Positions 1-5,165 of a stretch of DNA of 5,454 nucleotides are shown here, one piece after another. The translations under genes and the position numbers were made by a program. The notes below the pieces were generated by a model. That model made no database searches and was not told the DNA's origin. It saw nothing but the letters and a program-made list of their open reading frames with translations. The stretch comes from an uncultured Collinsella sp. (GTDB taxonomy: Bacteria > Actinomycetota > Coriobacteriia > Coriobacteriales > Coriobacteriaceae), in assembly GCA_900556365.1 (NCBI GenBank), contig USOG01000102.1, positions 1 to 5,454 on the forward strand, in the 5' to 3' direction. Positions within the stretch are counted from its first letter, which is position 1; each line of letters starts with the position of its first letter.

Positions 1-483
1 TTCATTGCTGGTATCGCGCTGCTTTTTGCACCCGCCAAGTCCCTCGTCTTTTTGACGACCGTCCTGGGTTTTTACTTTGTAATCACCGCTGCCATCAGGC
101 TGTTCACTGCCATTTTTGAGCCGCTGCTGCCCACCGGCTGGCGCGTGACGAGCATCATCTCCAACCTACTCATTATCTTGGGCGGCGTCATAATCCTGCG
201 CAACCAGGCCTTCTCGACCGCGACGCTCACCACGATGGTGGTTATCGTGGCCGGCTTTGGCTGGATTGTCGAAGGTGTCATGTCCATTCTGGAGTCCGAG
301 CTTTCGTCCAACCGCGCCCTCGCCATCCTGAGCGGCGCACTCTCCATCATCGCCGGCATGTTCGTGTTTATCTATCCGCTGTGGTCGGCCAAGATGCTCG
401 TCATCTTTAGCGGCGCCGCGCTGCTGGTGTTTGGCGTAACGCTGATTGTTCGCGCTATTCAATTTGGCAAACTGGTGCACTAG
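1..483 (+). CDS. HdeD/DUF308-family membrane protein (3' part)
   Basis: The open frame is already running at base 1 and ends at TAG 481-483, so the true start lies upstream; the TTG at 52 falls inside a membrane segment and is not a credible start. The 160 visible residues are almost entirely hydrophobic helices of about 20 residues separated by short polar turns. Segments of the kind GIALLFAP, LGGVIILRNQAF and SGALSIIAGMFVFIYP recur at roughly 55-residue spacing. This repeated pattern of small-residue-rich helices ending in a Phe/Pro turn is typical of DUF308 (HdeD-like) inner-membrane proteins, which usually have about six helices. HdeD is linked to acid resistance in Escherichia coli, but that role should not be carried over to this protein. 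It is immediately followed, with no spacer, by the DUF188 gene, so the two are probably co-transcribed. Family call moderately sure; biochemical function unknown. Confidence 0.72.
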   Translation, partial: FIAGIALLFAPAKSLVFLTTVLGFYFVITAAIRLFTAIFEPLLPTGWRVTSIISNLLIILGGVIILRNQAFSTATLTTMVVIVAGFGWIVEGVMSILESELSSNRALAILSGALSIIAGMFVFIYPLWSAKMLVIFSGAALLVFGVTLIVRAIQFGKLVH

Positions 484-966
484 ATGCCGCGAACGCTCTT
501 TATTGATGCCGACGCCTGCCCGGTCACGCGCGAGTCGATTGACTGCGCGCGGCGGGCGGGCGTCGCCGTTGTTATCGCCGGCAACAGCACGCAAAACCTG
601 GAACGGCACATTCGCCGCGACGACCCGCGCGATGCCGAGCACGCGCGACGCGGCTTTTGGGTCACGACGCTCGATGTGAGCGTGGGCGCCGACAGCGCCG
701 ACTTTGCCATTGTCGAACGCCTGCAGGCGGGCGACGTAGTCGTGACGCAGGACATTGGCTTGGCGAGCATGGTGCTCGGGCGCGATGCCGCCGCCATCGG
801 TGTGCGCGGGCGCGTCTACGACAAAGCGACCATCGACATGCAGCTATTTCTTCGCCACGAGGAAAAGAAGGTGCGCCGCGCCGGCGGACGCACTCGCGGA
901 CCGGCAGCCTTCACCAGCGAAGACCGCGCTCGCTTTAAACGCAACCTCACCGAGCTGCTCCGCTAA
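484..966 (+). CDS. YaiI/YqxD family protein (DUF188, UPF0178)
   Basis: A 160-residue protein, about the normal length for this family. It begins with the hallmark IDADACPV (residues 7-14), continues with GDVVVTQDIGLA (about 88-99, the TQD of the acidic site) and ends with the conserved GGRTRGPAAFT-EDRARF block (about 134-151). The first Asp pair, the TQD aspartate and the terminal Arg/Gly-rich motif suit the PIN-like, metal-dependent nuclease-type fold assigned to DUF188, but no substrate is established. ATG 484 follows the upstream TAG directly, and the protein starts within a few residues of the first strand as homologues do, so the start is secure. No clear Shine-Dalgarno is visible in the end of the upstream gene, which suggests translational coupling. 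Expected to be cytosolic. Family certain; activity inferred. Confidence 0.93.
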   Translation: MPRTLFIDADACPVTRESIDCARRAGVAVVIAGNSTQNLERHIRRDDPRDAEHARRGFWVTTLDVSVGADSADFAIVERLQAGDVVVTQDIGLASMVLGRDAAAIGVRGRVYDKATIDMQLFLRHEEKKVRRAGGRTRGPAAFTSEDRARFKRNLTELLR

Positions 967-973
967 CCAAGGT

Positions 974-1007
974 AGATTTTTGGGACATGTCCGGAAATCT
1001 GCTTTTT
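974..1007 (+). terminator. Hairpin plus T-run after the DUF188 gene
   Basis: AGATTT at 974-979 pairs with AAATCT at 995-1000, enclosing the self-complementary GGACATGTCC (983-992). A five-T run (1003-1007) follows two bases after the stem. It lies eight bases after the DUF188 stop codon and could be the first intrinsic terminator of that unit. The internal mismatched TT/GG and short stems make it weaker than the hairpin at 1050-1122, so it may act as a backup or be part of a dispersed intergenic repeat. Confidence 0.45.
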
Positions 1008-1046
1008 GCTTTGGGCGATGTGAGCGCTCAAAATCCATGGCTCAAC

Positions 1047-1122
1047 AAAAAAACGGGCTTCAAAATGCCATGCGTCGCCGCATTGTGCAGGCGCCGAGCA
1101 TGGCTATTTTGAAGCCCGTTTT
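1047..1122. terminator. Bidirectional intrinsic terminator between convergent genes
   Basis: A long stem is formed by 1050-1073 (AAAACGGGCTTCAAAAT then GCCATGC) and 1098-1122 (GCATGGC then TATTTTGAAGCCCGTTTT), with one unpaired base in the second arm. The 24-base loop contains a further nested stem (CGCC-GCA paired with TGC-A-GGCG, 1076-1093). On the plus strand the stem ends in TTTT (1119-1122); on the minus strand it ends in seven T (complement of A 1047-1053). It sits between the convergent DUF188 gene and the exporter, whose stop codon is about 12 bases away, and so can terminate both. Confidence 0.85.
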
Positions 1123-1133
1123 GTTAGGCCCAC

Positions 1134-2222
1134 TTAGAGGCCGAAGGCGGATAGGATGAGGCCCCAGCCCGCGCCGATGACATACATCATGATCAGAAAC
1201 ACAGCGTTTTCGCGGGCGCTGCGGTTGGTGCGGAACAGCACCAGGTAGCCCACGCCAGCGGAGATAAGCGTGCCGGCGAGCATCGGCGCCAGCTGTAGCG
1301 CGCCCTCCAGGTACAGCTGCGTGATGACCACGCTAGCCGAGCAGTTGGGGATCAGGCCGACGAGTGCCGAGCCCAGGACCGCAAGCGTCTCGTTACCGCG
1401 CAAGAACTGCTCAATCGCCGATTCGCCGAACGTCTCGAGCACGGCAACCAGGATCAGCGTCACCAGAAAAATGAATACCGAGACCTGCACGGTGTGCGAG
1501 ATCGCGCTGCGGATGATCGACAGGACAGGCGTCCCTTCGTGAGAGTGGGAGTGACCGTGACCATCATGGTGTTCATGCTCGCCCTCATGACCGTGATCGT
1601 GGCCATGTCCGTGTTCATGCTCGTCCTCGTCTTCATCGCAACCGCAATGGTCGCGCTCGCACAGCTCGTGGATGTGATCGGCACTTACGCCGGCCTCGGC
1701 CACTTCGTCGATGATGTCACCGCCAGTGTGGTCGTCGTGCGCGCAGTTCACGTGGGCCGGGTTAGCCGCGGTTCCCAGCACGGTACGGCGAATCGCCGCA
1801 TGCGCGCGAGCGTTACGACGCAGGCCGCGAATGGCGGCATCCACGATAAAGCCCGTGACCAGCGCGATCAGTGCCTTCGAAGCCAAAAGCATCGCCATGG
1901 TCTGCACGGGCACCTGCTCGGCGAGCAACAGCGGCAGCATCTCATCGGAGGTCGAAAGGAACACCGCCACCAACGTGCCCAAGGTCACGACACGACCGGC
2001 GTACAGCGTTGCCGCCATTGCCGAAAAGCCGCACTGCGGCACCATGCCCAGCAACGAGCCAACCACGGGGCCCGCGGCACCGGCACGCTTGATGGCGCCG
2101 TTAACGCTGTCGCCCGCAACGTGCTCCAGGGTCTCGAGGGCCAGATACGTCACCAACAAAAACGGCACCAGCGACAGCGTGTCCTTGCCAGCGTCGTGCA
2201 AAATATCAATCAGCAAATCCAT
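1134..2222 (-). CDS. Putative 10-TM heavy-metal/manganese exporter (ArsP_2/DUF2899 type)
   Basis: A 362-residue integral membrane protein made of two related halves. Residues 14-100 and 243-330 line up without large gaps: each has a membrane helix ending LET, then a small-residue segment with the twin motifs GMVPQCGFS (59-67) and GLIPNCSAS (289-297), then further helices. Such paired P-x-C motifs are typical of the putative 10-TM heavy-metal exporters (Pfam ArsP_2, also named putative manganese transporter). Between the halves (about 160-229) is a soluble loop rich in His, Asp, Glu and Cys, suited to binding divalent metal. The start at 2222 is preceded by GAAAGG (complement of 2234-2239), 11 bases upstream, and gives a short N-terminus before helix 1. 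It is transcribed alone, convergent with the DUF188 gene and divergent from the exonuclease. Role inferred: efflux of a divalent metal, substrate not determinable here. Confidence 0.84.
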   Translation of the reverse strand: MDLLIDILHDAGKDTLSLVPFLLVTYLALETLEHVAGDSVNGAIKRAGAAGPVVGSLLGMVPQCGFSAMAATLYAGRVVTLGTLVAVFLSTSDEMLPLLLAEQVPVQTMAMLLASKALIALVTGFIVDAAIRGLRRNARAHAAIRRTVLGTAANPAHVNCAHDDHTGGDIIDEVAEAGVSADHIHELCERDHCGCDEDEDEHEHGHGHDHGHEGEHEHHDGHGHSHSHEGTPVLSIIRSAISHTVQVSVFIFLVTLILVAVLETFGESAIEQFLRGNETLAVLGSALVGLIPNCSASVVITQLYLEGALQLAPMLAGTLISAGVGYLVLFRTNRSARENAVFLIMMYVIGAGWGLILSAFGL

Positions 2223-2265
2223 GAAGGATGGAACCTTTCGTGTCTTTCGGCAGCATTGTAAAAGT

Positions 2266-2301
2266 CCTAGCGGTCAACTAGGGTATTGTAGTTGACCTAG
2301 G
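2266..2301. promoter_or_regulatory. Dyad operator overlapping the exporter promoter
   Basis: CCTAG-CG-GTCAACTA (2266-2280) is the inverted complement of TAGTTGACCTAGG (2289-2301), apart from a two-base insertion; the two arms are separated by eight bases. On the minus strand the arms cover the promoter spacer and the region around the predicted transcription start, and the -10 lies in the centre. This is the position of a repressor site. Each arm contains TAGGTCAACTA, itself a partial palindrome (TAGnTnAnCTA) that resembles DtxR/MntR-family boxes (TTAGGTTA...). Assignment to that family is inference; the symmetry is directly visible. Confidence 0.6.
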
Positions 2302-2312
2302 CGTGGTGCCAA
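2285..2312 (-). promoter_or_regulatory. Sigma-70-type promoter of the exporter gene
   Basis: Read on the minus strand: TTGGCA (2312-2307) as -35, a 16-base spacer, and TACAAT (2290-2285) as -10. The predicted transcript starts near 2278 and has a leader of about 55 bases before ATG 2222. Both boxes are close to consensus and embedded in the dyad described separately. Confidence 0.6.
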
Positions 2313-2322
2313 TAGTTGCCCA

Positions 2323-2331
2323 TGGTAAACT
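2323..2331 (+). promoter_or_regulatory. Possible extended -10 promoter of the exonuclease gene
   Basis: TGGTAAACT supplies a TGn extension followed by a TAAACT -10 box. No good -35 is found 16-18 bases upstream (GTGGTG only), which an extended -10 can tolerate. It would give a leader of about 55 bases before the ATG at 2394. The exporter promoter starts at 2312 in the opposite direction, so the two would be arranged back to back. Confidence 0.35.
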
Positions 2332-2381
2332 ATCATCTCGCCATAACTCAATGCCACCGAGCCGCGCGACGCGGCCCGTCC

Positions 2382-2387
2382 AAGGAG
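2382..2387 (+). promoter_or_regulatory. Ribosome binding site that fixes the exonuclease start
   Basis: AAGGAG lies six bases before ATG 2394. This favours the start at 2394 over the in-frame ATG at 2316, whose extra 26 residues (Arg/His-rich, unlike a folded N-terminus) would also overlap the divergent promoter region. Confidence 0.85.
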
Positions 2388-2393
2388 CAGTCT

Positions 2394-3362
2394 ATGAACG
2401 TTTTGCAAGCACTCGAATACGAGCGCCAGCCGTTTATCCCCATGTTTATCTATGGCGATCATGGCGCCATGGAGTCCGAGCGCCAGAAGGGCGAAGAGGC
2501 CCTTAAGGTGCTCGAAACCGAGTACTTTACCGCTGAGGGCGACCCCGGCTTCGACTTTGCCACCGTGCGCGACCTGGCCGACCGCAACCGCGACCTTTGC
2601 GACCAGATTGGCGAGGCACGCCTGCGCAACGTGACGCCCGCGACGCTTTCGCGCGGCCTGTCCGATGCCGACACCTGCGCCGCCATCGGCAAGATGCAAA
2701 AGCGCACCGCCGCGTCCGTCATGCGCGAGATCCGCGGCGACCGCGACGCGCTCGGCGTGGCGTACGCCCGCAAGCCTATCCAGGGCACGGTGCTCGGCAT
2801 CGACATCGAGACCACCGGCCGTGCACCCGAGCGCGGCTACATCATCAACGTCGGCTGGGAGATCATGGATCTCACCAGCGACGCCGTGCCGCATGACGCC
2901 GAGGCACACTACTGCGGCCTGCCCGATATCTACCGCGGCGAGGATGTGCCGCTGTCGAATATCCACCACATCACCTGGGACGACATCGACGGCAAAACGC
3001 CCTTCCGCGAGAACAAAGAGCTGCAAAAGCAGCTGCTCAAGCTTATGAAGAAGTACCCATACATGGCACACAACGCCGCCTTTGAGGACAGCTGGTTCAA
3101 GATCCACCTGGACGGCTACGCCGAGGCACGCCGCGCGGGTAAGATTATCGTCATCGACTCGCGCCAGATCTGCCGCAGCTTGGACGCCGACGTGCGCTCG
3201 CTCCCCCGCGAGTCCGCGCCCGCCGCGCTCGAGAACTGGGCGCGCCGCCGTGGCACCCTCGCCGCCGACGCCAACGAGCAGCACCTGGGCCTCGACGACA
3301 CCGACCTCATGCTCCGCACGGTGCAGGCCGAGTTCAACCTCAAGAACCTGTTTGCCAAGTAG
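2394..3362 (+). CDS. DEDDh-type 3'-5' exonuclease
   Basis: A 322-residue protein with a C-terminal exonuclease domain of the DnaQ/RNase T superfamily. Exo I is IDIETTG (D137, E139). Exo II is HNAAFEDSWF (226-235). Exo III is HLGLDDTDLML, with H297 and D302 at the H+5 spacing of the DEDDh class. Supporting blocks between them include HHITWDDI (about 191-198), IVIDSRQICRSL and LENWARR. The domain would remove nucleotides from 3' ends of DNA or RNA using two metal ions; the substrate is not evident. The first 130 residues are a hydrophilic, largely helical region that I do not recognise. In Exo II the position right after Phe, normally Asp, is Glu (E231), with Asp next (D232). The start is chosen by the AAGGAG at 2382. 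Monocistronic; probably cytosolic. Confidence 0.86.
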   Translation: MNVLQALEYERQPFIPMFIYGDHGAMESERQKGEEALKVLETEYFTAEGDPGFDFATVRDLADRNRDLCDQIGEARLRNVTPATLSRGLSDADTCAAIGKMQKRTAASVMREIRGDRDALGVAYARKPIQGTVLGIDIETTGRAPERGYIINVGWEIMDLTSDAVPHDAEAHYCGLPDIYRGEDVPLSNIHHITWDDIDGKTPFRENKELQKQLLKLMKKYPYMAHNAAFEDSWFKIHLDGYAEARRAGKIIVIDSRQICRSLDADVRSLPRESAPAALENWARRRGTLAADANEQHLGLDDTDLMLRTVQAEFNLKNLFAK

Positions 3363-3385
3363 AAACGCCTGCGACAAGCATGGCC

Positions 3386-3431
3386 CCGCTCACGAGCGGC
3401 CCCGCAGCGGGAAACCCCGCAGCGGGGCCGC
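3386..3431 (+). terminator. GC-rich hairpin after the exonuclease gene
   Basis: GCGGCCCCGC (3396-3405) pairs with GCGGGGCCGC (3422-3431). After an A-A mismatch the stem continues with GCGGG/CCCGC around an AAAC loop. A competing small hairpin, CCGCT-CACG-AGCGG (3386-3399), shares bases with the left arm. There is no T-run afterwards, so it is either an atypical terminator, a transcript 3'-end stabiliser, or the border of a repeat. It lies about 25-35 bases after the stop codon, where a terminator would be expected. Confidence 0.55.
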
Positions 3432-3712
3432 CCTACGTTCCACAGATAGATCTGCCATCACAAATTCTGAACCCTCATTTTGAACGATTTCGGCCAATTC
3501 CCGACACGTAATTCGTTGTCGGATGGTGATGCATCGATATCAAATGTGCAGCAATTGAGTATTTCTATGCTATAGCCGAGCTGCGAAAACGTTTATTTAT
3601 GGCATACCAACCCATAATTGCGTCAAGCTTTTGGACAGCATTTGGTTAGACCTCTAAAACGACTTTTTCACTCAGCGCCATCAACACGGCATTAGCTGAC
3701 ACGATATATACC
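3432..3712. other. AT-rich intergenic region upstream of the nuclease-like gene
   Basis: No credible gene is present. Visible structure: a dyad CCGACA...TGTCGG (3501-3522) that gains ACG/CGT pairs if one T is bulged; a small stem TTATGG/CCATAA (3597-3617); and a possible promoter TGGACA-N17-TAAAAC (3632-3660) that would give a leader of about 45 bases to ATG 3713. Base composition shifts towards A/T compared with the genes to the left, consistent with acquired or lowly constrained DNA. Confidence 0.4.
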
Positions 3713-4903
3713 ATGAGTATCGTATTGTCACATACCACTGCAAAAGCGGTCTACCAGGCCGCGCATTCGGTGTCTACGAAAGGCATCGAGTCCTGTAACC
3801 CTGCCGCGATTTACGGATCATGTCCCACCGGAACGCTCCTTGACGCAGCCGCAGAATGGCTCACCAAACATGATGTTTCCCTCGGCGCAAATGATTCCCT
3901 CGAGGTGATGGTGTTTGATCGCAGGAATGCGCGCTATGCAATGAACTGTCAATGCCACGTTTCGTCAAAACGATTCTCGAACTCACGCTTTATAGAGCTT
4001 GAAGATGGCATCTTCATTGTTGGCGTTGAGCTTTGCGCACTTCAGGCCGCCACCTATCTCCCTTTTCGCGAACTGGTGGAGTACTACTTTGAATTGTGCA
4101 GCGCTTACTCCCTTGGAACCGGCTCTTCCACCTCTTATAACGAGCGTTTCGCGCTCACCTCGACCGAGAGGTTAAAGCAGTTCTTTAATTCCATTACCAG
4201 ATGCGACGGTTTGGCCCTTGCCCGAAAGGCGATCCAATGTGTACGCGACGGATGCCGGTCTCCCATGGAAACGGCATTTGTGATGATGCTAACGCTGCCC
4301 AAAAGCGAAGGAGGGCTTGGTATTAAGGGAATTGAGACCGATTACGAGGTGCAGGTCACCGCCGCCGCAAAGAATCTCACGAGACGCAAAAAGTTCTTTA
4401 TGGATGCGTATCTAAAGAAATCTCGCACAGACATTGAATACAACGGTTTTTATCATGACGCGGAAGAAGACCGCGCAATCGATGAGGAACGAAAGAATGC
4501 GCTTGCGTCCATGGGATACGGAATCATCACCGTCAGCCGTTATTCCTTTATGCATGCCAGCTCTTTCGTTAGGGTCATGGAAGCAATCCAGCGGAAAGAG
4601 GGCGTACGCCCCTCGCGTCTGCCAAAAGACTTTCAAATCATGCAAGAGGACCTGAGACAGTTTGTGCTCAGAAGGTTTATAGAAGAGAAAAAGCGAATTC
4701 AGAAGCAGCTTCGCCAGGATTCCGAAGAGCGTCAACGAATCGACCTCGAAAAAGCAACGCTCGAAGGCATCACGCTGGATGACCCGACAATTAATGAAGT
4801 TCCGGCAATCGATGACATGCAGACTGTCGAATCCGACAACCCATCATTTGCCCAGACAAGCAGTCTCACGCCCGAGGGCAAGGTCTTCGGTGCCGGAAAC
4901 TAG
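3713..4903 (+). CDS. Probable PD-(D/E)XK (DUF559/Vsr-like) nuclease-type protein
   Basis: A 396-residue soluble protein. The N-terminal part (1-150) opens with IVLSHTTA and includes FRELVEYYFELCSAY (118-132); I recognise no defined domain there. The middle part (about 180-290) has SPMETAF (183-189), LPKSEGGLG (195-203), D231, TDIEYNG (239-245) and H248. It then has D257-E-E-R260 and MGYGIITVSR (267-276). The order E - D - D-x-E-Y-x-G - H - D..R - GY-x-I-x-x-x-R matches the core of DUF559/Vsr-like restriction-endonuclease folds. The tail (about 310-350) is a charged helical or coiled-coil stretch, followed by an acidic low-complexity end. No Shine-Dalgarno precedes ATG 3713, and TATATA sits two bases before it. 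Codon use is more A/T-rich than in neighbouring genes, suggesting transfer. Possible roles are defence, repair or a toxin-like activity; none is shown. Nuclease fold is inference. Confidence 0.55.
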   Translation: MSIVLSHTTAKAVYQAAHSVSTKGIESCNPAAIYGSCPTGTLLDAAAEWLTKHDVSLGANDSLEVMVFDRRNARYAMNCQCHVSSKRFSNSRFIELEDGIFIVGVELCALQAATYLPFRELVEYYFELCSAYSLGTGSSTSYNERFALTSTERLKQFFNSITRCDGLALARKAIQCVRDGCRSPMETAFVMMLTLPKSEGGLGIKGIETDYEVQVTAAAKNLTRRKKFFMDAYLKKSRTDIEYNGFYHDAEEDRAIDEERKNALASMGYGIITVSRYSFMHASSFVRVMEAIQRKEGVRPSRLPKDFQIMQEDLRQFVLRRFIEEKKRIQKQLRQDSEERQRIDLEKATLEGITLDDPTINEVPAIDDMQTVESDNPSFAQTSSLTPEGKVFGAGN

Positions 4904-4914
4904 GCCGGCTAACA

Positions 4915-4956
4915 AGGTGGGTACCCTAGCGATGTGCAAAATTGCGAGTATTCAGC
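4915..4956 (+). repeat. Left arm of a 42-bp inverted repeat
   Basis: The arm matches the reverse complement of 5124-5165 at 34 of 42 positions without gaps. The outer 12 bases (AGGTGGGTACCC) are identical, the next seven are mostly different (3 of 7), and the inner 23 (GTGCAAAA...GAGTATTC-GC) match at 19 positions. Conserved ends around a variable centre suggest either terminal inverted repeats or two dispersed repeat copies in opposite orientation. Confidence 0.8.
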
Positions 4957-5123
4957 AGGGTCGGCCTTCCAGCACTCACAAGTTAATCCAAATGAGAAAC
5001 AAAGACGCTATTGAACGGGAACGTTAGGCAACACTTGAGGAAGATCTTGTCTGGTTACCGCCCTTGGATAACTCTTGAGCGGCTTTATTTGGCCTGAAAT
5101 AGATAAACAGACCCCCTATAGTT

Positions 5124-5165
5124 GCAGAATACTCCAATTTTTGCACGGCGCGGGGGTACCCACCT
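5124..5165 (-). repeat. Right arm of a 42-bp inverted repeat
   Basis: Inverted partner of 4915-4956. On the inner side, the reverse complement continues AACTATAGGGGGTCTG. The left copy shows only AGGGTC at the comparable place, as if several bases had been lost there. The centre of this arm is more GC-rich (GGCGCGG) than the left copy. Confidence 0.8.

Larger units (their letters stand above)
4915..5165. mobile_element. Candidate MITE-like element bounded by 42-bp inverted repeats
   Basis: A 251-bp segment without a convincing gene is delimited by imperfect 42-bp inverted repeats with perfect 12-bp ends, which fits the size and form of a miniature inverted-repeat element. No transposase is present, and I could not see an exact target duplication directly at the ends; a 9-of-10 direct repeat nearby (CGGCTAACAA at 4906, CGGCTATCAA at 5172) is suggestive only. 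The alternative is two copies of a short dispersed repeat inserted or rearranged in inverted orientation. Confidence 0.4.

Noticed and set aside
166..642. Minus-strand open frame across the first two genes
   Set aside because: It is a mirror of two well-supported plus-strand genes, with Arg/Ala/His-rich shadow composition.
1536..1640. Short periodic pattern considered as a tandem repeat or CRISPR
   Set aside because: The periodicity is that of alternating His and acidic codons in the exporter loop. Units are not identical and there are no spacers.
1494..2261. 255-codon plus-strand open frame opposite the exporter
   Set aside because: It is the antisense shadow of the His-rich loop and membrane segments. 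Its end is Gln/Arg/His-rich without structure, and the minus-strand product is a clear family member.
2292..2331. TTGACC (2292) paired with TAAACT (2326) as a standard promoter for the exonuclease gene
   Set aside because: The spacer would be 28 bases, too long; TTGACC is better explained as part of the dyad.
2316..2393. Upstream in-frame ATG of the exonuclease gene
   Set aside because: It has no binding site and lies at the divergent promoter. The added 26 residues are rich in Arg/His and the AAGGAG precedes ATG 2394.
2274..3377. Long minus-strand open frame opposite the exonuclease gene
   Set aside because: It is longer than the exonuclease frame but has a low-complexity Val/Ala/Gly/Asp composition and no recognisable motif. 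It overlaps the exporter promoter and has no binding site. The plus strand has all exonuclease motifs and an AAGGAG.
4892..4909. GCCGG/CCGGC stem at the end of the nuclease-like gene as terminator
   Set aside because: Only five base pairs, overlaps the stop codon and has no T-run.
4779..5027. 82-codon plus-strand open frame overlapping the end of the nuclease-like gene
   Set aside because: It starts inside that gene in another frame, has no binding site, and its second half is the repeat segment.
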